Part shown: one piece after another, positions 1-6,572 of the stretch
Layout of the letters: each line of letters opens with the position of its first letter
Numbering within the stretch: position 1 is the stretch's first letter
DNA from: an uncultured Pseudomonadota bacterium
GTDB lineage: Bacteria > Pseudomonadota > Gammaproteobacteria > Methylococcales > Methylomonadaceae
Direction: 5' to 3'
Length of the DNA: 7,246 bases
NCBI GenBank assembly: GCA_903953455.1
Contig: CAJBJW010000348.1
Span: 1-7,246 of the forward strand
The notes under the pieces: model-generated
Databases searched by the model: none
What the model was told of the DNA's origin: nothing
What the model saw: only the letters and a program-made list of their open reading frames with translations
Translations under genes and position numbers: made by a program

Positions 1-1516
1 TGACGGCAATCGCTATGGTTTAATAGGCGCAAACGGCTGTGGTAAATCCACATTTATGAAAATTCTAAGTGGTGATTTAGATCCTTCAAGCGGCAATGTC
101 AGTTTGTCGCCTAATGAGCGTTTAGGTAATTTGCGTCAAGATCAATTTGCTTTTGAAGAATTTACCGTTATTGATACGGTGATTATGGGGCATAAAGAAC
201 TCTGGGAAATCAAAAAAGAGCGTGATCGGATTTATTCGCTGCCTGAAATGAGCGAAGACGAGGGAATGAGTGTTGCGGATTTAGAAGTGCAATTTGCGGA
301 AATGGATGGCTACACCGCAGAGTCTCGTGCGGGTGAACTTTTACTGGGCCTAGATATTCCCGTCGAGCAACATTTTGGTTTAATGAGTGCGGTTGCTCCT
401 GGTTGGAAACTGCGTGTTCTGCTTGCGCAAGCACTGTTTGCAAATCCAGATATTATGCTACTTGATGAGCCGACAAATAACCTTGATATCAATACGATTC
501 GCTGGCTTGAGGATGTGCTAAACGATCGCGGCTGTACGATGGTCATTATTTCCCATGACCGTCATTTTTTAAACAGTGTGTGTACGCATATTGCCGATAT
601 GGATTATGGCGAATTGCGCGTGTATCCTGGAAATTATGACGATTACATGGTTGCTGCATCGGAAGTAAAAGCGCGTTTACTTGCAGGTAATGCGAAGAAA
701 AAAACACAAATTGTCGAGCTCCAAGCCTTCGTGCGTCGGTTCTCCGCTAACGCCTCAAAAGCTAAGCAAGCCACATCACGCGCAAAACAACTTGAAAAAA
801 TTAAACTCGATGAAGTGAAACCGTCAAGTCGGGTTAATCCATTCATCCGATTTGATGAAACGAAAAAATTACACCGCCTAGCGGTTGAGTTAGAAGATAT
901 TAGCAAAGGCTATGGTGCGGAGCCGCTCTTTAAAAAACTCAATTTAATGATTGGTGCTGGTGAGCGTGTTGCCGTCATTGGTGCAAACGGTATTGGTAAA
1001 TCGACATTACTGAAAACGTTAGTGGGTGAATTAGCACCTGATACAGGTTTAGTTAAATGGGCGGAAAATGCTGAAGTTGGCTATTTCGGACAAGATCACG
1101 CTGCTGATTTTGCTGAGGATATGACGCTTGTTGAATGGATGACGCAGTGGCGAAAAGAATCTGATGATGATCAAGCTATTCGCGCTACACTTGGGCGTTT
1201 GTTATTTTCACAAGATGAAATTAATAAATCCATTAAGGTACTTTCAGGCGGTGAAAAAGGTCGAATGTTGTTTGGTAAATTGATGCTACAGAAACAAAAT
1301 GTATTAATACTTGATGAGCCTACCAATCATTTGGACATGGAATCGATTGAGTCTTTAAATACAGCGCTTGAACATTATCCTGGTACGCTTATTTTTGTGA
1401 GTCATGATCGTGAATTTGTATCTTCATTAGCTACGCACGTCATTGAAATTAAAGCGGATAGAATTATTGATTTTAATGGTAATTACGAAGATTATCTGGA
1501 AAGTCAGGCTAAATAA
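1..1516 (+). CDS. ybiT: YbiT-type ABC-F ATPase, 5' end cut off by the window
   Basis: The reading frame is open from base 2 (504 codons visible), so the ATG at 56 is internal and the true start lies outside the window, about 26 codons upstream if the protein has E. coli YbiT length (about 530 residues). Seen, numbering visible codons: Walker A GANGCGKST at 9-17, a degenerate first signature (APGWKLR, about 132-138), Walker B LLDEPTNNLD at 153-162, and ISHDRHFL at 183-190. A charged linker rich in Lys, Arg and Ala follows at about 220-275. The second cassette has GANGIGKST (327-335), LSGGEKGR (414-421), LILDEPTNHLD (435-445) and SHDREF (467-472). No transmembrane segment is visible, as expected for ABC-F proteins, which act on the ribosome: the linker reaches the P-site tRNA and ATP hydrolysis affects translation. 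The degenerate first signature and the whole sequence match remembered E. coli YbiT better than EttA, Uup or YheS. Both catalytic sites look intact. It is probably a housekeeping gene with no direct biotin role. Confidence 0.93.
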   Translation, partial: DGNRYGLIGANGCGKSTFMKILSGDLDPSSGNVSLSPNERLGNLRQDQFAFEEFTVIDTVIMGHKELWEIKKERDRIYSLPEMSEDEGMSVADLEVQFAEMDGYTAESRAGELLLGLDIPVEQHFGLMSAVAPGWKLRVLLAQALFANPDIMLLDEPTNNLDINTIRWLEDVLNDRGCTMVIISHDRHFLNSVCTHIADMDYGELRVYPGNYDDYMVAASEVKARLLAGNAKKKTQIVELQAFVRRFSANASKAKQATSRAKQLEKIKLDEVKPSSRVNPFIRFDETKKLHRLAVELEDISKGYGAEPLFKKLNLMIGAGERVAVIGANGIGKSTLLKTLVGELAPDTGLVKWAENAEVGYFGQDHAADFAEDMTLVEWMTQWRKESDDDQAIRATLGRLLFSQDEINKSIKVLSGGEKGRMLFGKLMLQKQNVLILDEPTNHLDMESIESLNTALEHYPGTLIFVSHDREFVSSLATHVIEIKADRIIDFNGNYEDYLESQAK

Positions 1517-1526
1517 ATAATACAGT

Positions 1527-2255
1527 ATGAAAGAGCGACTTGTTTTATTGCCCGGTTGGGGGATGCACAGCGGTGTGTGGGGGGATTTTGCCGAGCTACT
1601 TTCACAATATTTTACGTTGACGTTAATAGATCATCTGTCTTCACTGGGTAATATTGAGGCGGTGGGTGATGAAATTATCGAGTTGCTTGATGATGAACCG
1701 TTTTATTTGCTTGGTTGGTCGTTAGGTGGCAGTGTGGCGTTAAATATGGCGCAGCGTTATCCATCGCGTGTGAAAGGTGTGATTTTACTTGCCACCAATC
1801 CTTGTTTTGTGGCCAATGAAGCTTGGCCTGGCATGCCTTTAGCGATGTTTCGTGCATTCACGCAGCAATTACATTTAAATGCGTCCGCAACGTTGCAAGG
1901 CTTTCTTATGCTCCAATGTCAAGGTGTTACGAATAGTCATGAATACTTGGAAACATTAAAAGCCCGTTTTGCATCAAAAGAAATGTTGCCATTAAACGCT
2001 TTGGTGCAAAATTTAGCGTTGCTTGAAAAAGTTGATTTGCGTGACGTATTGACTGCTTTAGCGTGTCCCGTAGTAGCTATTTTAAGTGACAATGATGCGT
2101 TAGTGCCGGTGACTATCGGGCAGGTAATGCAAACGCTACAGCCTAATCTGCAACTGCATATTATCGAAAAAGCAGGGCATATTCCTTTTATGGTGCAAAC
2201 AGAGGTTTGCGTTAATATTATTTGTGCGTTTATTGATGGTATTAGAAAAAACTAA
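1527..2255 (+). CDS. bioH: Pimeloyl-[ACP] methyl ester esterase (BioH)
   Basis: A 242-residue cytoplasmic alpha/beta-hydrolase. BioH hydrolyses the methyl ester of pimeloyl-ACP, ending the fatty-acid-like elongation begun by BioC and releasing pimeloyl-ACP to BioF. Seen: LVLLPGWG at 5-12 (oxyanion-hole region), the nucleophile elbow GWSLGG with Ser65, the acid motif SDNDALVP with Asp190, and KAGHIPF with His218, giving a complete Ser-Asp-His triad. The spacing matches E. coli BioH (Ser82, Asp207, His235), less about 17 residues at the N-terminus. It starts 10 bases after the ybiT stop. No convincing Shine-Dalgarno sits at the usual distance (the nearest AGG is about 18 bases upstream), so translation may depend on coupling to ybiT. 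Its 3' end overlaps bioC, which supports BioH over the many other alpha/beta-hydrolases. Confidence 0.93.
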   Translation: MKERLVLLPGWGMHSGVWGDFAELLSQYFTLTLIDHLSSLGNIEAVGDEIIELLDDEPFYLLGWSLGGSVALNMAQRYPSRVKGVILLATNPCFVANEAWPGMPLAMFRAFTQQLHLNASATLQGFLMLQCQGVTNSHEYLETLKARFASKEMLPLNALVQNLALLEKVDLRDVLTALACPVVAILSDNDALVPVTIGQVMQTLQPNLQLHIIEKAGHIPFMVQTEVCVNIICAFIDGIRKN

Positions 2256-3018
2256 AATTAAGCACTCTTTTTCGGATGCCGCGAAAACGTATGATAGTGT
2301 GGCGAGTTTACAGCGTCAAATCGGGCGAGAACTGCTTAATATTGACACCGTTGCGCATTTGCAGGGTGTCGTGCTTGATTTAGGTTGTGGAACAGGTTTT
2401 TTAACACAAGAGCTTGCACAACATTGCCATCATGCAACATTAATTGCGCTTGATTTATCGCAAATGATGCTTGAGCGTTGCCGTGAAAAAGTTGGGGTAA
2501 AGTCGCATTATGTTTGCGCGGATGCTGAAAAGTTGCCGCTAAAAGCGCAAAGTGTCAACGCTATTTTCTCCAATGTCGCGTTGCAGTGGTGTTATCCCAT
2601 CGACGAGGCACTCAGCGAATTACATCGCGTTTTAGCTAGTGAAGGCACATTGCTTTTTAGTACGTTTGGCAGTGATACGCTTTGTGAATTAAAAGCAGCT
2701 TGGGCAAATGTTGATGATTTTGTGCATGTGAATGATTTTTACACGTTAGAAAATTTACAATCTGCTTTAGAGAATGCCGAGTTTGTGGATATCACTCTGA
2801 AACGTATACGTTATTTGCGCCAATATGACAACGTGCTCGAGTTAATGCACGAATTAAAGCATATTGGGGCACACAATGTGAATCAAACACGCAGCAAAAC
2901 GCTGACAAGTAAAAAAGCGTTGAAAAGCTTGATATCAACGTATCCTAAAAATGAAGTCGGGGGCATTGATGCGACGTTTGACGTGATTTATGTGATGGCG
3001 CGTAACGTTATTTGCTAA
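2236..3018 (+). CDS. bioC: Malonyl-[ACP] O-methyltransferase (BioC)
   Basis: A SAM-dependent class I methyltransferase that methylates the free carboxyl of the malonyl thioester, disguising it for fatty acid synthesis on the way to pimelate. With the ATG at 2236 the protein has 260 residues (E. coli BioC about 251). Seen: N-terminal SFSDAAKTYDSVASLQ (11-26), the SAM motif I DLGCGTG (48-54), acidic Asp73 in ALDLS at the end of strand 2, CADAEKLPL (94-102), the SNVALQWC motif (112-119), and the family-typical LKHIGAHN (207-214). GTG at 2224 and TTG at 2233 are possible earlier starts. I chose 2236 because it is an ATG and leaves the N-terminal length usual for BioC. It overlaps bioH by 20 bases in another frame with no clear Shine-Dalgarno, so translational coupling is likely. 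BioH and BioC side by side is a common arrangement. Confidence 0.93.
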   Translation: MVLEKTKIKHSFSDAAKTYDSVASLQRQIGRELLNIDTVAHLQGVVLDLGCGTGFLTQELAQHCHHATLIALDLSQMMLERCREKVGVKSHYVCADAEKLPLKAQSVNAIFSNVALQWCYPIDEALSELHRVLASEGTLLFSTFGSDTLCELKAAWANVDDFVHVNDFYTLENLQSALENAEFVDITLKRIRYLRQYDNVLELMHELKHIGAHNVNQTRSKTLTSKKALKSLISTYPKNEVGGIDATFDVIYVMARNVIC

Positions 3019-3024
3019 AATTCC

Positions 3025-3048
3025 CTAATGCTCATGCGCATGAGTTAG
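3025..3048. repeat. Inverted repeat with a perfect 14-base palindrome in the bioC-3099 gap
   Basis: CTCATGCGCATGAG at 3031-3044 is a perfect palindrome. CTAA (3025-3028) and TTAG (3045-3048) extend the pairing beyond a two-base bulge (TG, 3029-3030). It lies between the bioC stop and a TATAAT box at 3051, where the spacer of that promoter would be. No T-run follows directly, so a canonical intrinsic terminator is unlikely. A dimeric regulator's operator is the more attractive reading; this is inference. Confidence 0.5.
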
Positions 3049-3050
3049 CT

Positions 3051-3056
3051 TATAAT
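3051..3056 (+). promoter_or_regulatory. Probable -10 box (TATAAT) for the 3099-7228 gene group
   Basis: A perfect TATAAT sits 42 bases ahead of the ATG at 3099, putting a start of transcription near 3063 and a short A/T-rich leader. No good -35 is present: at 16-18 base spacing the sequence is TGCTCA, ATGCTC or AATGCT. The promoter may therefore need an activator, possibly one binding the adjoining palindrome. The box also lies inside a small inverted repeat, GCTTA-TAAT-TAAGC (3048-3061). An exact -10 hexamer could arise by chance in A/T-rich DNA. The intergenic position and downstream Shine-Dalgarno support it. Confidence 0.5.
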
Positions 3057-3085
3057 TAAGCAGTAATTTTTACATTTTCACTTTT

Positions 3086-3089
3086 AGGA
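3086..3089 (+). promoter_or_regulatory. Shine-Dalgarno sequence of the SRPBCC gene
   Basis: AGGA followed by a 9-base A/T-rich spacer before the ATG at 3099. It is the only well-placed canonical ribosome binding site I found in the window; the other starts sit close behind or inside the preceding gene and lack one. This marks 3099 as the likely first gene of a transcript. Confidence 0.7.
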
Positions 3090-3098
3090 AAAATCATA

Positions 3099-3662
3099 AT
3101 GAAAAAACTCACCCTTTTGATGTCACTTGGCGCATTTATGTTTACTTCAGTAGCAAGCGCACACGGTCCTGTTCGTCAAAAAGTCGAAGAAGAAATCACG
3201 ATTAATGCACCTGCTGAAAAAGTGTGGGGCATCATCAAAGAATATAACGATTTATCTTGGTTGCCAGCTGTCAAAGGTGTTGTTGCAACCGGTGGCAATG
3301 AAAAAGGCGCATCACGTGTATTGACCTTGAAAAATGGCGGCACGCTTACTGAAGAATTAAAAAAATATGATGCAGCTAAAATGACTTATGCGTACAAAAT
3401 TACTGACATTAGTACCTCACACACAATTACGCATTCTGGTGTAGAGGAAAAAGTGCCTGTTTTCCCAGTGGATAACTATGCAGCAAGCATTGAAGTGGAA
3501 AGCAAAAGTGGCGCGACAGTGGTTTCTTGGAAAACCGGTTACTACCGCGCTTACATGAATAACAATCCCCCTGCAGAAATGAACGAAGAAACAGCAAACA
3601 AAGCTGTTACAGCGGTATTGAAAGAAGGTTTGGCTCATTTGAAATCGTTGGCTGAAAAATAA
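3099..3662 (+). CDS. Exported SRPBCC-family protein, MxaD-like
   Basis: 187 residues. Residues 1-21 form a Sec signal peptide: KK n-region, hydrophobic core LTLLMSLGAFMFTSV, and cleavage motif ASA at 19-21. The mature protein of 166 residues begins HGPVRQK. The rest looks like a START/Bet v 1-type SRPBCC domain: EEITINAPAEKVWGIIKEY (31-49) is the usual first strand and helix, LTEELKKYD (83-91) is central, and a long C-terminal helix covers about 160-186 after YMNNNPP (152-158). It resembles, from memory, MxaD-family periplasmic proteins. M. extorquens MxaD has been reported to aid electron transfer between methanol dehydrogenase and cytochrome cL. Only family membership and export are supported here, since no dehydrogenase is in view. 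It has its own promoter-like region and ribosome binding site, and is followed after 2 bases by a beta-propeller gene that probably acts in the same compartment. Confidence 0.78.
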   Translation: MKKLTLLMSLGAFMFTSVASAHGPVRQKVEEEITINAPAEKVWGIIKEYNDLSWLPAVKGVVATGGNEKGASRVLTLKNGGTLTEELKKYDAAKMTYAYKITDISTSHTITHSGVEEKVPVFPVDNYAASIEVESKSGATVVSWKTGYYRAYMNNNPPAEMNEETANKAVTAVLKEGLAHLKSLAEK

Positions 3663-3664
3663 AC

Positions 3665-4624
3665 GTGCGAAAACAAGCACAATGGATGGCAGCGATGGGT
3701 GTCGCTGCCGTTTTTATTTCTCACCCAGTATTTGCTCAGCCGTTCGCCTATATTACGAATCAACTTGGCGACAGCGTGTCGGTTATTGACGCAAAAACCA
3801 ATACGGTGCAACACACTATTCCCGTAAAAGGTAAACCTGCTGGCGTGGCGGTTTCGCGTGATGGTACGCGCGTCTATGTATCAACGCCTGAGGCTCAAGG
3901 CGTTGCCGTGATTGATACGCAAAAAAAAGCAGTAATCGCGACAATTCCACTTAGTGAAGGGGCGCTCGGGATAGCTGTGTCACCAGATAATGCAAGACTA
4001 TATGTTGCCGATTGGTATGCGCATAGTGTTAGTGTCATTGATACGCATACGTTGCAAATTGTAGGGTCCATTGCAGTTGAAAAATCACCATCCGGTCTTG
4101 CGGTCAGTGACGATAATCATTGGCTTTATGTTGCTAATCGATTAAGTAATTCCGTGTCGCAAATTGACTTAAAAACCCTCAATACACGCAATGTCACGCC
4201 CGTAGGTCAGCATCCTTTTGGGATAACGCTGGATAGTAAAAATGAGCGTCTTTACGTTGCGAACGTGCAAAGTGATGATGTCAGTATTCTTGAAACGAAA
4301 ACCATGCATCTTATTGGCACCGTTAAAGTGAACAAATTGCCTTATGCGGTGAGTTTAGCCAAAGACGATACGTTATTTTTTGTGACCAACCAAGAAGACG
4401 GCAATGTGTCTGTTGTTGATACAAAAACGTTGCAGGTCATTAAAGAAATTACTGTCGGTGATAAGCCAGAAGGTATTGCAACGCATACGGACGATACGCA
4501 CGTATATGTCGCGAATTGGTTTGATAATTCGGTGTCCGTCATTGATGCACAAACACTTGAGGTGTGCGAAACAATTAAAACAGGTTCAGGAAGTCGCGCG
4601 TTTGGTCAGTTTTTCAGTCGCTAA
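3665..4624 (+). CDS. Exported YVTN-family seven-bladed beta-propeller protein
   Basis: 319 residues from a GTG start 2 bases after the preceding stop. GTG is preferred because it supplies the basic n-region MRKQ of a signal peptide, with core WMAAMGVAAVFI and cleavage motif VFA before Gln25. The ATG at codon 8 would lose that charge. The mature part is seven consecutive repeats of about 42 residues (near 28-69, 70-111, 112-153, 154-195, 196-236, 237-279, 280-317). Each has the pattern (L/V)YV-x(6)-VSVID-x-(K/T)T, a short strand, a Gly/Pro turn and G(I/L)AVS-x-D. Examples are SVSVID (37-42 and 121-126) and LYVAN (154-158 and 196-200). Seven units make one closed propeller, as in E. coli YncE. 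No haem motif (CxxCH) or catalytic site is visible, so a binding or scaffold role is inferred. Such proteins often sit near PQQ-dependent dehydrogenase genes. There is no Shine-Dalgarno; coupling to the SRPBCC gene is likely. Confidence 0.85.
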   Translation: MRKQAQWMAAMGVAAVFISHPVFAQPFAYITNQLGDSVSVIDAKTNTVQHTIPVKGKPAGVAVSRDGTRVYVSTPEAQGVAVIDTQKKAVIATIPLSEGALGIAVSPDNARLYVADWYAHSVSVIDTHTLQIVGSIAVEKSPSGLAVSDDNHWLYVANRLSNSVSQIDLKTLNTRNVTPVGQHPFGITLDSKNERLYVANVQSDDVSILETKTMHLIGTVKVNKLPYAVSLAKDDTLFFVTNQEDGNVSVVDTKTLQVIKEITVGDKPEGIATHTDDTHVYVANWFDNSVSVIDAQTLEVCETIKTGSGSRAFGQFFSR

Positions 4625-4628
4625 TTTT

Positions 4629-6011
4629 ATGTCTTCACGCTCAGTTATTCAAAAACTCCCTTATTTTTCAGATAGTGCTGCACTGTTTGCACCCTATGCC
4701 AAGCAAGCATGGGCAGTGTTTTTAGACAGCGGTTATCCGCGCAGTCGGCAAGGGCGTTATGATATATTGAGTGCAAATCCTATTTGCACATTTGTGGCTG
4801 ATGCAGGGATAACGACCATTTCAAATGTGCATGAAACCCTTATTTCAACTGAAAATCCCTTTGATTTACTCAAAGGTGAATTAATTCGTTATGGCGAGTT
4901 ATTTTCTTCGCAACAAACTGAAATAGAGTTGCCGTTTAATGGCGGTGCAATTGGTTATTTTTCCTATGATTTAGCGCGTCATTTAGAGAATTTACCACGA
5001 ATTGCCTCTGATGCAGAAGGCGTTGCAGAAATGGCGGTGGGTATTTATGATTGGGCAGTGATTGTAGATCATGAAATTTCACAAAGTTATTTAATCTGCT
5101 ACGATGTTGATAAAATGGATAATTTAATTCAACAATTTAGTGAAATCAGGCGATTGATTGACGTCGAACCGTTTTTACTTAAAAGCGATATTCAAGCTAA
5201 TTTTTCACCAGAAACGTATAAAAAAGCCTTCCAAAAAATCAAACATTACCTCAAAGAAGGGGATTGTTATCAAGTCAATTTAACTCAACGTTTTAGTGCA
5301 GACTGTCAAGGTGAACCTTGGCAAGTTTACCAAGTGCTCCGTGAAGTCAATGCTGCGCCATTTAGCGCGTATATTCATTTTCCTCATGTCAATGTATTGA
5401 GTTCTTCGCCCGAGCGTTTTTTGAAATTAACGGGGCGGCAGGTGGAAACGAAGCCGATTAAAGGCACGCGTCCACGCAAATTAGAAGACCATGAAAATGT
5501 AGCGCAAATTTCAGATTTGCAAAATAGCGCAAAAGATCGTGCTGAAAACGTCATGATTGTCGATTTACTTCGAAACGATATTAGTAAAGTTTGCGAAACG
5601 GGTTCGGTGCGTGTGCCTAAATTATTTGATATTGAAAGCTACAGCACGGTGCATCATTTGGTGAGCACCGTGACGGGGACATTAGCGCAAGATCAACATG
5701 CACTGGATTTACTCAAGCATTGCTTTCCTGGTGGATCCATTACGGGCGCACCTAAAATTCGCTCTATGGAAGTCATTGAAGAAATTGAGCCTCATCGACG
5801 TGGTATCTATTGCGGTGCAATAGGTTATGTGGGGTTTAATGGCAATATGGATACCAATATCGCCATTCGCACACTGGTAGAATCGGCGAATACCATTCGT
5901 TTTTGGGCCGGTGGTGGCATCGTCAACGATTCGGTGGTGGAAGACGAATATCAAGAAAGTTTTGATAAAGCCGCTGCTTTGTTTCAAGTGTTAAAGCGTT
6001 TTCAATCCTAG
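4629..6011 (+). CDS. pabB: Aminodeoxychorismate synthase component I (PabB)
   Basis: 460 residues (E. coli PabB 453). It converts chorismate plus ammonia (from the PabA glutaminase) to 4-amino-4-deoxychorismate, the precursor of p-aminobenzoate. The ATG at 4629, 4 bases after the propeller stop, is chosen because the frame further upstream only overlaps the propeller gene and its translation is unlike PabB. Seen: N-terminal domain with LDSGYPRSRQGRYDILSANP (32-51), GGAIGYFSYD (105-114), GDCYQVNLTQRF (211-222), SSPERFL (259-265), PIKGTRPR (276-283), DLLRNDI (312-318), FPGGSITGAPKIRSME (366-381) and GGGIV (428-432). Lys278 in PIKGT is diagnostic: aminodeoxychorismate synthases have Lys here, whereas anthranilate synthases (TrpE) have Ala. 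PabA and PabC domains are not fused to it and are not in the window. The product feeds folate and, in organisms with tetrahydromethanopterin, that cofactor too, which may explain the neighbouring MfnE-like gene. Confidence 0.94.
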   Translation: MSSRSVIQKLPYFSDSAALFAPYAKQAWAVFLDSGYPRSRQGRYDILSANPICTFVADAGITTISNVHETLISTENPFDLLKGELIRYGELFSSQQTEIELPFNGGAIGYFSYDLARHLENLPRIASDAEGVAEMAVGIYDWAVIVDHEISQSYLICYDVDKMDNLIQQFSEIRRLIDVEPFLLKSDIQANFSPETYKKAFQKIKHYLKEGDCYQVNLTQRFSADCQGEPWQVYQVLREVNAAPFSAYIHFPHVNVLSSSPERFLKLTGRQVETKPIKGTRPRKLEDHENVAQISDLQNSAKDRAENVMIVDLLRNDISKVCETGSVRVPKLFDIESYSTVHHLVSTVTGTLAQDQHALDLLKHCFPGGSITGAPKIRSMEVIEEIEPHRRGIYCGAIGYVGFNGNMDTNIAIRTLVESANTIRFWAGGGIVNDSVVEDEYQESFDKAAALFQVLKRFQS

Positions 6012-6020
6012 AATACGTTT

Positions 6021-6572
6021 ATGCGCGTGGTAAAATTGGGCGGCAGTTTACTTAAAAATACGCAAGAAAACTTTTTTGCGTGTTTAGCACATATTGCAAC
6101 GCAAAATACCCCAACTATTGTCGTGTGCGGTGGAGGTAAATTTGCTGATTGTGTGCGTCACGCGCAAAATCAATGGCATTTTAGTGATGGTTGCGCCCAT
6201 GAAATGGCGATACTTTCTATGCAACAAACAGCGATAATGAGCCAGAATCTTTTCCCTGTATTCACACTTTGCTCGACTATGAATTCAGTTTCCTATCCTC
6301 ATTTAGCCATTTGGTCACCATCAATAGACGAGCTTAATTTAGATCAAGTGCCTGCGACATGGGATATGACCTCAGACAGTTTAGCGGCGTGGCTTGCCAA
6401 TAAAGTTCACGCGACGCAATTACTGATTGTCAAAGCCTGTGAAGTAGAAGCAAATACCACCTTAGATGAATTAGTTCAAAAAGGCATTGTCGATGCCCAA
6501 TTTCCGCATTTTGTGAAAAATGCTTCTTTTAACGTCAGTATATTGAGCGCGAGCGGGTTTTTAAATTTATGA
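6021..6572 (+). CDS. Amino acid kinase-fold protein, MfnE-like phosphate kinase
   Basis: 183 residues, shorter than the roughly 210-220 of archaeal MfnE. Seen: VVKLGGSL (3-10, phosphate-binding loop with Lys5 and Gly7-Gly8), VVCGGGKFAD (34-43), a VR at 45-46, SDGCAHEMAILSM (55-67), WDMTSDSLAAWLA (114-126), LLIVKA (134-139) and FPHFVK (161-166). The GGG(K/E)FA, S-x(4)-H-x-x-AI and W-x-x-TSDSL motifs match remembered archaeal MfnE, which phosphorylates 5-(aminomethyl)furan-3-yl-methyl phosphate to the diphosphate during methanofuran synthesis. Bacteria that oxidise formaldehyde with tetrahydromethanopterin carry homologues, presumably for methylofuran. The fold is well supported; the substrate is inferred. 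UMP kinase, acetylglutamate kinase and aspartokinase are unlikely because the protein is too short and lacks their other motifs. It begins 9 bases after pabB and shares ATGA with bioD, so it is almost certainly co-transcribed with both. Confidence 0.75.
   Translation: MRVVKLGGSLLKNTQENFFACLAHIATQNTPTIVVCGGGKFADCVRHAQNQWHFSDGCAHEMAILSMQQTAIMSQNLFPVFTLCSTMNSVSYPHLAIWSPSIDELNLDQVPATWDMTSDSLAAWLANKVHATQLLIVKACEVEANTTLDELVQKGIVDAQFPHFVKNASFNVSILSASGFLNL

Noticed and set aside
56..58. ATG at 56 as the start of the ABC-F gene
   Set aside because: The frame is open upstream and encodes the first Walker A motif at 26-52, so the gene starts outside the window.
210..906. Minus-strand open frames opposite ybiT
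   Set aside because: They lie antisense to a strongly conserved gene and their translations show no recognisable domain.
2224..2235. GTG at 2224 or TTG at 2233 as the start of bioC
   Set aside because: Both are weaker start codons and deepen the overlap with bioH with no added BioC-like sequence. They cannot be excluded.
3025..3048. Intrinsic terminator after bioC
   Set aside because: The stem is present but no T-run follows it directly; the next bases are CTTATAATTAAGC. Read-through or factor-dependent termination remains possible.
3417..3680. Minus-strand open frame opposite the SRPBCC gene
   Set aside because: The Cys/Phe/His-rich translation looks like an antisense shadow of the coding strand, with no family features.
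3749..4618. DNA-level tandem repeat in the propeller gene
   Set aside because: The roughly 126-base periodicity comes from the protein blades. The copies are well diverged in DNA, so it is not a recent duplication or a mobile repeat.
4404..4628. A 75-codon N-terminal extension of the pabB frame
   Set aside because: It lies wholly inside the propeller gene in another frame, its translation does not resemble PabB, and starting at ATG 4629 gives the normal family length.
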